Origin: a virus
Length of the DNA stretch: 31,491 nucleotides
IMG/VR virus record: IMGVR_UViG_3300025879_000007
Location: 1 to 31,491 of that record
Strand: one strand, 5' to 3'
Shown here: positions 20,990 to 29,900 of the stretch, piece by piece
Position numbering within the stretch: position 1 is the stretch's first letter
Layout: each line of letters opens with the position of its first letter
Made by a program: the position numbers and the translations under genes
Notes under the pieces: model-generated
Databases searched by the model: none
Told to the model about the DNA's origin: nothing
What the model saw: the letters and a program-made list of their open reading frames with translations, nothing else

Positions 20990-21225
20990 TACACAAATGT
21001 ATTTATTATCCCATCAGGGAGGTATTGGACTTTATCTACGAGGTCTTGTGGGAGACAATGGTATTCGTCCTCAGAAACAAAAACTAAATACCCATACAAG
21101 GTATTATCTATCCACCAAATAGACATCAAAGGCTTACTTATCAACATCGGTCCATAACAATTTGTAATGACCCCAATCCAATAATATGCGTCCTCTAATG
21201 TATCAAATCTAATAACCTTTTTCAT
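20989..21225 (-). CDS. hypothetical protein between display genes (78 aa)
   Basis: The sequence contains F-D-T-L-E-D-A-Y-Y-W-I-G-V and W-W-I-D-N-T-L-Y-G-Y-L-V-F-V-S-E-D-E-Y-H. It is compact, mixed alpha/beta and soluble, with no family that I recognise. It starts 1 bp after the 309-aa gene and its stop overlaps the next start by 1 bp. It may be a chaperone or cap for the display proteins, which is a guess. Confidence 0.55.
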   Translation of the reverse strand: MKKVIRFDTLEDAYYWIGVITNCYGPMLISKPLMSIWWIDNTLYGYLVFVSEDEYHCLPQDLVDKVQYLPDGIINTFV

Positions 21226-21226
21226 A

Positions 21227-22156
21227 TTACCAACTTGTATAGTTCCATTTATTTTTCAAGTAATCCTCAACCTTTGTTATATCACTTGAGTTCAACAATC
21301 TATCGTATATCAACAATTCACCAAATACAATATCTGTTCCCGTTCCAGCACCACCCGTAAATGGACCTGGTAAGTATAAATAATCTATATCTACCATATT
21401 GAATACATCACTGATGGCACTCGTGTATGCTACATCATTTAACTCGGCATCAAATTGTCCGTAAGGGGTATTTGGATACCCAATCTGGCTCCATGCTAAA
21501 CCTCGTGGGAACTTAGACCAAGTGGTATAGTTATCAAACTCAGCACCAGGATATTGAGTTCTAATAAAATCACTACCCCCGTAGTTGTAGTAATTCGTAG
21601 CCTTGGTCTGATTGTTAGTAATACCATACAAATACATCATACTCCTCTCTGTGCTAACACCTGTAGGGTCAAACTTAAAGGTCATAAACCAAGTATAACC
21701 TGATGTGAATGTAATACCCAAACTTTGAGTGAATAGATACTCTCCATTGGCTCTACTAAACACAGCCGATTTCTGACCGACATTATTGGATATTGTATCA
21801 GCAGTCAATATAGGTCTTTGAGATGAGTTAGGAGCGTTGATATCAAGACCATTACCACTCCTATCATACGCCGTTAAGATTTCATTACCACTCAACGATA
21901 CATAACTACTATTACTGAAATCATACCACGCAGATAGACCCGATATAGTTGATGGGTCAAATGGTGGTGTAGGTGATGGTGTAAGTGATGGTGTAGGAGC
22001 AGGTGTGCTCGTAGGAGTGACCGATGGAGTTGGTGTTGGGGTCACAGATGGAGTTGGAGATGGGGAAGCAGGAACAACCACCTCATCACCATAGATGGGG
22101 CGGTCAGGGTCACCAAACAAGTTGACGAACTTTGTATTACGATATTCTATCCCCAT
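21227..22156 (-). CDS. Pro/Thr-linked lectin-like surface-display protein (309 aa)
   Basis: The N-terminal Y-R-N-T-K-F-V-N ... D-R-P-I-Y-G-D-E-V-V docking segment is shared with the 386-aa protein. A Pro/Thr linker (about residues 29-65) leads to a LamG/concanavalin-like domain beginning I-S-G-L-S-A-W-Y-D-F-S and ending I-Y-D-R-L-L-N-S-S-D ... Y-L-K-N-K-W. That ending also matches the lectin-like part of the 866-aa tail protein (Y-D-R-V-L-N-D-S-D). Such domains usually bind glycans, so host-surface or matrix binding is plausible. There are no Cys pairs and no enzyme residues. Confidence 0.75.
   Translation of the reverse strand: MGIEYRNTKFVNLFGDPDRPIYGDEVVVPASPSPTPSVTPTPTPSVTPTSTPAPTPSLTPSPTPPFDPSTISGLSAWYDFSNSSYVSLSGNEILTAYDRSGNGLDINAPNSSQRPILTADTISNNVGQKSAVFSRANGEYLFTQSLGITFTSGYTWFMTFKFDPTGVSTERSMMYLYGITNNQTKATNYYNYGGSDFIRTQYPGAEFDNYTTWSKFPRGLAWSQIGYPNTPYGQFDAELNDVAYTSAISDVFNMVDIDYLYLPGPFTGGAGTGTDIVFGELLIYDRLLNSSDITKVEDYLKNKWNYTSW
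21961..22070. repeat. Pro/Thr linker-coding repeat
   Basis: About 110 bp of GGTGT/GGAGT-like repeats code the linker of the 309-aa display protein on the minus strand. Confidence 0.75.
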
Positions 22157-22169
22157 AAATTAGATAGAG

Positions 22170-22490
22170 TTAGGGTGCTGCTTCTAATACCAATAAGTCA
22201 CCATTCTCAGCCTGTAGAATATCACTATTCTCAGCCAAGATGAAATACTGAACTGCTGGTGTAGCCGATGGTGTTGGGGTAATTGTTGGTGTCGGAGTAA
22301 CTGATGCCGTTGGAGTTACCGATGCTGTTGGACTTGGTGTTGGAGATGGACCTGGTGCGGTTCCACTACCCTCACCCAAGAAAAACTGAGCAACCAATCT
22401 CGGTTCCTTCTTTTCACCCAAAGGCTTCAAGAGTTGACGATAATCAGGATTTACTTTTGGTCTATAATTTGGTCGTCTAAAGTTAAACAT
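22170..22490 (-). CDS. small Pro/Thr-linked display protein (106 aa)
   Basis: The first 45 residues are basic (F-R-R-P-N-Y-R-P-K-V-N-P-D-Y-R) and probably anchor to the virion. A Pro/Thr/Ala linker (about 47-80) follows, then a short end domain with the duplicated motif I-L-A-E-N-S-D-I-L-Q-A-E-N-G-D-L-L. The ending resembles short Leu/Glu/Asn-repeat tags seen at the end of uncultured phage display proteins. It begins after the terminator at 22508-22533, so its expression depends on readthrough. A decoration role is inferred. Confidence 0.65.
   Translation of the reverse strand: MFNFRRPNYRPKVNPDYRQLLKPLGEKKEPRLVAQFFLGEGSGTAPGPSPTPSPTASVTPTASVTPTPTITPTPSATPAVQYFILAENSDILQAENGDLLVLEAAP
22257..22358. 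repeat. Pro/Thr linker-coding repeat
   Basis: About 100 bp of GGTGT/GGAGT-like repeats, including GATGCYGTTGG units twice, code the linker of the 106-aa protein on the minus strand. Confidence 0.75.
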
Positions 22491-22507
22491 ATGATTTATA
22501 TTAGGCT

Positions 22508-22533
22508 AAAAAGGAGGGGGATAAACCCCCTCC
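22508..22533 (-). terminator. strong intrinsic terminator after the tail-tube-like gene
   Basis: GGAGGGGG (22533-22526 on the minus strand) pairs with CCCCCTCC (22520-22513) around a 5-nt loop, followed by five T. It lies in the middle of the late operon and probably limits transcription into the display, portal and connector genes. Confidence 0.85.
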
Positions 22534-22552
22534 GATTTTATTGAAATATCAA

Positions 22553-23089
22553 TTACGCATTGAATGTGATACCAGCAAACGCTGTTGAGATATCATCAAT
22601 CTCAGCACTTGGAGATGGTTCACCACCTGCTAATACAAGTGCGTTAACACCGTTAAGGTCAGTCAAGCCAAGACCTGAAACCATTGAACCACTATCAGCT
22701 GATAGTCCGTTCTCTGGTGCTACTAACCAGTAACGACCGTTGTTATCTAATACTACTGCGTAGATTTCGTTTTGTTTAACCAACTCAAAGAAAGTGTTTC
22801 TAAGTGCTTGGTCTAATTTTGGGAATGATAAAGTCAATGTTGGAGTAAACGCTACAGATTGTGCTGTAGTGTTAACTGAGATTGCTTCCTCAAAAGATGA
22901 TGAAGCCTTAGCCAACTCAAACTTATACATTGTCCCTGTTCCTGAGATACTCGTGTATTTACCGTCAGCATCTTGAGTTGTAGATGAAATAGTGTTACCA
23001 CTGTCACCTAAAATCCAGATAGCCTTCAAGCCACCTAATGATGCGTTACGACAATCTAACGTATATCCTTCTGAAATATAACAAGACAT
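22553..23089 (-). CDS. major tail tube-like protein (178 aa)
   Basis: The sequence starts M-S-C-Y-I-S-E-G-Y-T-L-D-C-R-N-A-S-L-G-G and contains E-I-Y-A-V-V-L-D-N-N-G-R-Y-W-L-V near residue 125. This matches a family of about 180 aa found after the capsid gene of many Bacteroidota phages and thought to form the tail tube. The composition is beta-rich with Gly/Ser turns and no hydrophobic helix, which fits. It follows the capsid gene by 32 bp and is closed by a strong terminator, as expected for a highly expressed virion gene. A capsid decoration protein is the alternative. Confidence 0.65.
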   Translation of the reverse strand: MSCYISEGYTLDCRNASLGGLKAIWILGDSGNTISSTTQDADGKYTSISGTGTMYKFELAKASSSFEEAISVNTTAQSVAFTPTLTLSFPKLDQALRNTFFELVKQNEIYAVVLDNNGRYWLVAPENGLSADSGSMVSGLGLTDLNGVNALVLAGGEPSPSAEIDDISTAFAGITFNA

Positions 23090-23121
23090 AATTTATTTGT
23101 TTTAATTTTAACGTTTATTTA

Positions 23122-24042
23122 TTAGCGTGCTACTACGAAAGAAGCAATATCAAAAATACCCAAACCGTAAGTCATACGGCCGATAATTTTCACAGTATCA
23201 ACTCCCTCATCATAGAAAGCCTTGATAGACATACCATTGTCGTCAGTTGTATTCATACCTACTTGGAAATATGAAGCAGGACCAGCATACATTGTATTAG
23301 CAGGAACCCCTACTGATGGGATTACAGGAATACGTGTGCCAGGTGCGTATACTACGAACTCTTGACCGTCCATAGCACCTGCGTCGTCAAAGTTAAACAA
23401 GTTTAATGTAGAGTTGCTACGTAAAGAATTAACATAAGCACGATAGTCAGCGTAGTTAACCATCACGGCCAAATCCGACCTGTGAATTACGTTTGATGGA
23501 ATGTTCTCAATCAAAGTAGCAATACTGTCTACTGAAGCAGCAGAGTAAGTGATTTGAGTAGCACCGTTACCAGTTACCAACAATGCGTCAACACCGTCAA
23601 AGTCACCACCACCCAATTTTGTGCTCTGGAATAATTGTAATTCCATACGGTTACCCATACGGTTAGCAATATCCTGAACTAATTGTGTCTCAAATGGGAC
23701 CTCCTCTTGGAAATTAGATTGTCTCAATCTTTCCGTTAAGAAATAGTCATACAATTCGTAAGGACATAATTCCATGTTAATTTTTTCAGTTGTTGTTTCA
23801 ATTAAAACTTGGTCAATTGATGTTGAACCAGTTGCGTTGAAACCACAAGATTTACCGTCTTGGAATACCAAGTCGTTAGTCATAAATGGGACCTTTTCCG
23901 TTCCTCTTATGTTTGCTCTTACCGATGCGTATCTTGGGAGCGTTAGACCCAAAACCTCTTTCAATAGGATTTCGTCTGCTACCTCTCTCGTGTAAGTAGA
24001 TAAAGCAGTTAGGTCATAGTCAAACTTAAAGTTCTTTTTCAT
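23122..24042 (-). CDS. major capsid protein (HK97 fold)
   Basis: This protein of 306 aa has the expected order: basic/helical N-terminus, T-E-K-V-P-F-M, a central region with N-R-M-G-N-R-M-E-L-Q-L-F-Q-S (the long spine helix), and a C-terminal beta domain ending G-M-S-I-K-A-F-Y-D-E-G-V-D-T-V-K. The last strands with a short Phe-Val-Val-Ala-Arg end agree with HK97-type capsids. It follows the scaffold-like gene by 17 bp and precedes the tail-tube-like gene. No long N-terminal delta domain is present, so scaffolding is supplied by the separate gene upstream. Confidence 0.85.
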   Translation of the reverse strand: MKKNFKFDYDLTALSTYTREVADEILLKEVLGLTLPRYASVRANIRGTEKVPFMTNDLVFQDGKSCGFNATGSTSIDQVLIETTTEKINMELCPYELYDYFLTERLRQSNFQEEVPFETQLVQDIANRMGNRMELQLFQSTKLGGGDFDGVDALLVTGNGATQITYSAASVDSIATLIENIPSNVIHRSDLAVMVNYADYRAYVNSLRSNSTLNLFNFDDAGAMDGQEFVVYAPGTRIPVIPSVGVPANTMYAGPASYFQVGMNTTDDNGMSIKAFYDEGVDTVKIIGRMTYGLGIFDIASFVVAR

Positions 24043-24059
24043 AATACTTTAATATTTTA

Positions 24060-24653
24060 TTATTTTCTGTGTTTATTAAGGATACCTAATCTGTAATCAG
24101 AAAATCTATCTGATATATTCTCCTTTTCTGTAATGCCCTTGATTTGTGGGGCGGTCTTGAATGCTTCAACCTCGTTTTTCAATTCAGTTACCTGTTCTGA
24201 AAAATCAGCAGATTGAGCCTCCATTAATTTTAACATTTGTTCAATAGAGGATTTGATAGTGTTTAACTCCTCCTCAAAGTTGAAATCAGTTGTTTCTGTT
24301 GTTTCCTCTGCCATTTCCTCGTCAGATTTTGCTGCGTCTTCAACGACATCAGCAACGTCCTCAGATTGAGGGACACGGATTTCAATCAGGGTGCTTTCCT
24401 CGTCTAATACGATTACATACCCGTCTCTCAACATGTGCTCACCTGACGGTGCTGGACTTAGTTGTCCTTCCTCGTCAACTACATATACCTTGTCTCCAAT
24501 CTCAAAGTCACCTTCTTTATCGTTGGTTACTTTGGTTCCGTCCTCAAGTTCTGTAGCAGCAAATGTTTGCTCTGTTGTCTCCTCAACTTTTTCAGTTGAA
24601 AACTCAAGACCCAACATTTCTTTAATCTTATTGATTGCGTCTGTTGCGTTCAT
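24060..24653 (-). CDS. scaffold-like assembly protein (197 aa)
   Basis: This is a strongly acidic, Glu/Thr-rich protein with an N-terminal helix, an SH3-like stretch (D-F-E-I-G-D-K-V-Y-V-V-D-E-E-G), an acidic disordered middle and a C-terminal coiled coil (E-L-N-T-I-K-S-S-I-E-Q-M-L-K-L-M-E). A position between protease and capsid gene is the classic place for a scaffold. The final basic R-L-G-I-L-N-K-H-R-K could bind the capsid. The call rests on position, acidity and coiled coil. Confidence 0.72.
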   Translation of the reverse strand: MNATDAINKIKEMLGLEFSTEKVEETTEQTFAATELEDGTKVTNDKEGDFEIGDKVYVVDEEGQLSPAPSGEHMLRDGYVIVLDEESTLIEIRVPQSEDVADVVEDAAKSDEEMAEETTETTDFNFEEELNTIKSSIEQMLKLMEAQSADFSEQVTELKNEVEAFKTAPQIKGITEKENISDRFSDYRLGILNKHRK

Positions 24654-24656
24654 AAA

Positions 24657-26954
24657 TTACTTTATTTGAGTTATTATGTTTATTACCTCATTCAATAAAT
24701 ATTCATCTGTTTTGTGTTTGCTGAAACTCATATCAAAAAGACCCTCAACACTGACTGCCTTGATGAGACCCTTTTTTACATATTCATTCCATAGTTCGTC
24801 ATTACTGACTTTATATCCAACGACCCATGAACCCGATGGGACTTGTTCCTGAGTAAATCCATACTCATAAATCTTGTCCTGCTCGTCTCCCACAATCCAA
24901 CTTTCTACTAAGTAGATGTCGTCAAACTTTTTATCAGAGTGCTCGTAGTTAACGAACTCTGGCGTTGTCCTTCCCTCAGCCAAATACTTGTAGGCTCCAC
25001 GTTCAATGGCTTCACGAGAGAAACGGACAAAGTATTCCCCTTCCCCTGGCTCATAGCGTCTGATGAGTTTGTTAGGTATCATAGCAGGAGCGTAAATCAT
25101 TCTCTTTTCCTCATCGGTCTTGAACTCGTAGTTCTTACTACTGAACTCATTACTGTTCCTTGACCTACAAGGTCTGAAACTTTCCTTACCCATGTAGTCC
25201 ACTTTTTCGTAGATACCTTCACAACCCATTGCTTGTGATTTTGATTTTGCCTCTTGTTCTGTCTCATATACAGGGACACCTTGTAAGAACCCTACAGGGA
25301 CATCACCGTGTGATGAACAAGCCATAAATCCTTCTCCGTGTCTGTGTGTTCCCTCACAACCCAACTCAGAGGCTCTCTGTAATGCTTCCTCCTCCGTTGA
25401 ATAGACAGGTTCACCGTCAACATCACCAATAATATTGAACTTTTGTGTAGACATACTTTCCTCTCTCAACGTTGATGGATTTCTCTGACGGTTATATTGT
25501 GGAACCTCATTTAATTTACCTGCTTGACCTGGTGCGTCCATACTGATAATTGCGTCTTGTTCAGCAATTTGTTTGTTATTCTTAACTCTATCACCAGGAC
25601 TTAATGATAATTCAGTCCATCTGTGACGACAATTTGCTCCACCAGCATACAACCAACAATTTACAGAGGCTCCCTTAGGTCTTGGAATGATTTTGTAATC
25701 CCTATCCTCAGAGTTCAACTGAGTAGATAATAAGTTGATATCCTCAAATCTCCATACTAATTGTCTCTTACCCATCATTCTACGACAGAATTGTCTTGAT
25801 GTAGATATTAGGTCAGGTCCTCCCTGAGGGCCGATAGAATAAACATAACGTCTCAACCTAAATGGACTATCCAATAGAGACGGTTCGTTAGGTTTTGATG
25901 ATAATCTATAGAATTGTTCCTCTGTGATTTTCTTTTCACTGAAAGTTTCCTTATACTCAGAGACGATTTCTGAGGGGTCTATTTCTTTTGCCTCTGTGAT
26001 TACATATCCCATGTCTAAAAGGTCCTCTAACTCCACCGTATCGTCCCATAGATACGCTAAGTCAGGTCCACCTAAACCAATTCTTTCTAAGAATACGTCA
26101 AAATCGTAATCTATATCGTCATTCTCAAAATCTTTCAGGACCTGAATAGCCATCAAGGCTCTATTCTCAATATCCTCAACCTGTAATAACAAATCAACAA
26201 TACCGTCAATCATATCTTGGTCCTCGTTGAAATCCTCAGGTTTCTGTGTAACCCTCATATCTCCGTCAATATACTGACCAACAATCTTTCCATCTTTGGT
26301 CTCAATCAAGGCAACTGGCTTGTCCTCTGTTGCGGTTAGGGTCAAATCAGTATCAGGGATTTTTACCTCACCCTCAACTCTAATATCTTTCACTTGACCT
26401 CTACCTCTATCAGCATCGTCACCTCTACCAGCATACGTCCAACTTACATAGTCACCCACAGAAATACCTTGAGCACTATCCACAAAATCCTCTGTGATTG
26501 AACAACCACATTGAGACGACATTCTTTCCTTTTTGATTTGTTCCAACTTTCTCTGTGACCACGCTATTCCAGTATCACCACCCCAACTATCCCACATCAG
26601 TTTTCCACAACCTTCTCCATACGGGGTATCCTTGTTCTGTCTGTGTCTCTCAAATCCCGCCATTCGTGAAATTGTCTCCTCACTGATATTTTCACGATTA
26701 CACAATTGTGATGCTCTACGCTTCCCGACATCGGTTCCACAAGAACCCCAACCGTTCTCCTCAGCATATCTAACGGCTCTACAAGCCGCATCTGAAGCCG
26801 ATTGTGGATAATCGTTATAACTCTCAAATTGTTGTTCTGAGGAATTAAAGTAGACCCAATCCTGTTCAATTGCGGGAGAAAAAACCAAACCGATTTCTTC
26901 TATTTTAGTATCTCCCGATAGGAATGCGTCTATGTCTAAATCAATAATTTTCAT
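24657..26954 (-). CDS. multidomain head maturation protease/morphogenesis protein (765 aa)
   Basis: Residues about 50-145 form a Cys/Gly-rich region (W-G-S-C-G-T-D-V-G-K-R-R-A, then G-G-D-T-G-I-A-W). Residues about 160-245 resemble a DUF2945/Tudor barrel (I-S-V-G-D-Y-V-S-W-T-Y, then K-P-V-A-L-I-E-T-K-D-G). Residues about 360-480 resemble a MuF-like head protein (S-T-S-R-Q-F-C-R-R-M, W-L-Y-A-G-G-A-N-C-R-H-R-W). Two 40-residue repeats follow ([GV]-x-P-V-Y-x-T-E-x-E-A ... G-C-E-G). The C-terminal 150 residues match the XkdF/S78-like protease, with candidate His672 and Ser735 (A-V-S-V-E-G-L-F). The capsid and scaffold genes follow directly. The protease would mature the prohead; the roles of the other domains are inferred. 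Confidence 0.76.
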   Translation of the reverse strand: MKIIDLDIDAFLSGDTKIEEIGLVFSPAIEQDWVYFNSSEQQFESYNDYPQSASDAACRAVRYAEENGWGSCGTDVGKRRASQLCNRENISEETISRMAGFERHRQNKDTPYGEGCGKLMWDSWGGDTGIAWSQRKLEQIKKERMSSQCGCSITEDFVDSAQGISVGDYVSWTYAGRGDDADRGRGQVKDIRVEGEVKIPDTDLTLTATEDKPVALIETKDGKIVGQYIDGDMRVTQKPEDFNEDQDMIDGIVDLLLQVEDIENRALMAIQVLKDFENDDIDYDFDVFLERIGLGGPDLAYLWDDTVELEDLLDMGYVITEAKEIDPSEIVSEYKETFSEKKITEEQFYRLSSKPNEPSLLDSPFRLRRYVYSIGPQGGPDLISTSRQFCRRMMGKRQLVWRFEDINLLSTQLNSEDRDYKIIPRPKGASVNCWLYAGGANCRHRWTELSLSPGDRVKNNKQIAEQDAIISMDAPGQAGKLNEVPQYNRQRNPSTLREESMSTQKFNIIGDVDGEPVYSTEEEALQRASELGCEGTHRHGEGFMACSSHGDVPVGFLQGVPVYETEQEAKSKSQAMGCEGIYEKVDYMGKESFRPCRSRNSNEFSSKNYEFKTDEEKRMIYAPAMIPNKLIRRYEPGEGEYFVRFSREAIERGAYKYLAEGRTTPEFVNYEHSDKKFDDIYLVESWIVGDEQDKIYEYGFTQEQVPSGSWVVGYKVSNDELWNEYVKKGLIKAVSVEGLFDMSFSKHKTDEYLLNEVINIITQIK

Positions 26955-26967
26955 CTTAAATAAATAG

Positions 26968-29900
26968 TTAAATCTTTGATAGTTGTTGTAATCTCTTATT
27001 TACACTCTGACTATTGGTTATGTCTTGTTCTAATACGAATGCCTTGATAGGTTCTCTATTCTGTTTTGTGATGGCCTCAATCAATCTCGTATCGTCAAAT
27101 GATGATGATACAATCGGGGCTCCACCTGAACTCATGGATACCTCGTTGAGTAAGTTTCTGTAATCTATGGAACCTCTACGGTTAATGACCGCCTCGTTAC
27201 CCTCAGCAACGACACCACCACCTGCCAATGGTATACCTCCATATTCGTGAGATGGTCCTTGTAATAGTCCCCCACGTGCTAATGACCTTACCTGATTGAT
27301 TTGACTGGTAACAATACCAATCTGAGCCAAACCGATAGCCCCCGCAATACCTGCTAAAATCTGACCAACAATAGGACCCTCAGCCAATGCTTTAGTAACC
27401 GCCTCAGCAACGTTTGCTACCGCCTGTATCCTTGTAAGTTGTAATTGAGCCAACTGACCTTGTTTGGTAATTTCTTTTCTTTGGTTTTCGTAATCCTCTT
27501 GGACCTCCAAACGTTTCTGTTCTGCTTCCTCACTATCACCAACAATCTGGTCTAATACACGTTTCTCCTCCTCTTGTAATAGGGTAAGTTGTGTTGATAC
27601 ATATTCTTGGAATACCTGAACACCCGTCTGAGCCACTTGAGATACCTGTCTCAATCCTTCGGTCAATCCCTCAATACTGAAATCTAAGGCTTCCTCGTTT
27701 CCTTCTTTGTCCTCGTTTCTCTGTTGTTCCCTTTTTTGGTAATACTCCTCCCAAATCTTAAGTTGTTCATCAGTGCTAAACTCAGTAAGGTCTATACCCG
27801 CCAATATCAAGTCACTCTCAAACTTTGCTATCTCCTCAGCGGTAATCTTACGTTGGGTAAAGAACTTGTTGACCGCAGCCAATTGTTCGTCTGTGAAACC
27901 AACAAACTTACCTTTGATAAACTCCTCTAAATCCGCTCTCTGTTGAGCATTCAACCTGACCTTAGCCAAGTATTCATCGTCCAAATCAAATACGTCAGAG
28001 TAACTCTCAATCAATAATTCTGTATTGTTAAGAATGAACTGTCTGAAATATTCGTTCTGTGTGGTTAGGGTCGTTCCTCTCTTTTCTAAGATTTCACCTT
28101 CCAATGCTTGGGCTTGGAATAGGACACCTCTGATTTCCTCCTCTTGAGTAATAATACCTACAGACAATTCTCTCAACGATTGAACTCTGGCTAAACCAAT
28201 TCTTTGTATTTGGTCTGTGGTAAAGTTAGAGTTTTTAGTTAACTCCTCAGTGATACTCGTAAATATAGTTGCCTCAGCCTCACTAAGGTTTCCTGTAGCG
28301 TTGACCAACTCCTCAGTTTTAATCTTTGTTAGGTCTAACAATTCAATATTACCGTTAACCTCATCAAAGACAATCTGACCTGTTGATATTAAAAAGTTTT
28401 TAAGGTCGGTGTAATATGCGGTATCACCCAACACCCCTTTGATATCAGGGGTCTGAGTAATCAACTCATTCAACTTACCATATTCAGTGGTTAGAGTTTG
28501 GAATGCCACAAAGGTATCAATAGGTAAAATATCCTGTTGGGTTAGTAAGGCTAACGAACTTGATAATCTCGTTGTTACCTCCTCAATACTCTTAGCATTG
28601 AGTAATCCTTCAACATCTATTTGTAAGTCCTCTTTACCCACACGTCTTAATTCACTGTTTACCGTTTCAACAATCTGTTGGGCACTTTCCTTGAACTTAG
28701 CACCTTCAGTATCCCCAAATAGGGAAATAAAAATCAACTCTCTGGCTTCATCGTAGAACGTTCCAAAGATATCAGCAGGATTAGGTAATCCAATACCAAA
28801 GAACTCATTGACGGCCTCTTGGAATGTTTGAGGGTTCAACTGGTCATCTAAATCCCTAAGGTTCTTAACAACCTCACGTAGGTCCTCTAAGACCTTAGGT
28901 TCACCATAGTCAAATGTTAATGCTCTACCCATGGCTTGGATATCAGAAATCAATCGTTTCACATTCTCCTCACGAGCAGATATCAAGTTTCTCAATGCGT
29001 CCTCCGCTTTCTTGGTTTGTTTTTCTTGTTCTTTCAATCTCTTGATTGCGTCCTCTCTACCTTCGTCAACATCTTTCTGTATTCTCAATTCTGCTCTAAG
29101 GGCTTGTTCGTATTGTTTTGTTGCCTCTGTGATTTCATCTTGTAACCTTTTTTGGTCACCCAATGTATTTTCAACAGCAGTTCCAACATCTAAAATTGAT
29201 TTACGTGCTAAGTCACCACCAGCAACAATAAAGTTGTAGGTCTCCTCCCAAAATCCGATGTTGTCCTCCAATGATGAGTTTTGTTCCTCAACCAACTCTT
29301 GGGTTTTCTGAACGATAAATTGTTTTAGACCTTCAGTTTTAGCCTGTGCTATGGATAGTTGGATATTTCTTTCAATTGCTAAGTTAGCCTGTTTGATGGC
29401 TTCAACGTTGTCCAATTCCAATCCTTCCAATTCAGGTAAGATTTCTTTCAATCTGTTAAACGCTAACCTTCTATCCTCTAACGACATATTACCATCGTTG
29501 ATGGTCCCTTGTAGTAAAGTCAATTCTGTGGTATATCCTACGGTCTTAGCCTCGGCTTCCTCAATAGAATTGTTGACCTGTTCTTGGACACTAATCTGTT
29601 CCTCTTGTCTACTAATCAAATAAACAATACCCGCAGCCAATGCCGCAACAGCCGTAACGATAGCCGTGATTGGGTTTGCTGCCAATGTGGTATAGAATGC
29701 TTTGGTTATCGTGTTACCCGCCGTAGCCGCCGCATTGTAGGCAAATTGTGATACCGTTGTTGCCGCAACTTTCAATTGTAGACCTGCTTCCGCAATCTGT
29801 CTGGCTCCGACAGCCGCAGTCAATGCTTGAGTTACCGCCAACTGTGCGTTTTGGACATCTTCACTCTCCACACCAAAGGCTGTAAGGGCTGCCGTAGCAA

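Noticed and set aside
19829-22490. Diversity-generating retroelement acting on the display genes
   Set aside because: No reverse transcriptase gene or template-like repeat was found anywhere in the window.
27724-29623. Several plus-strand frames opposite the tape measure gene
   Set aside because: They lack promoters and starts in context and lie antisense to a clear 1067-aa gene.
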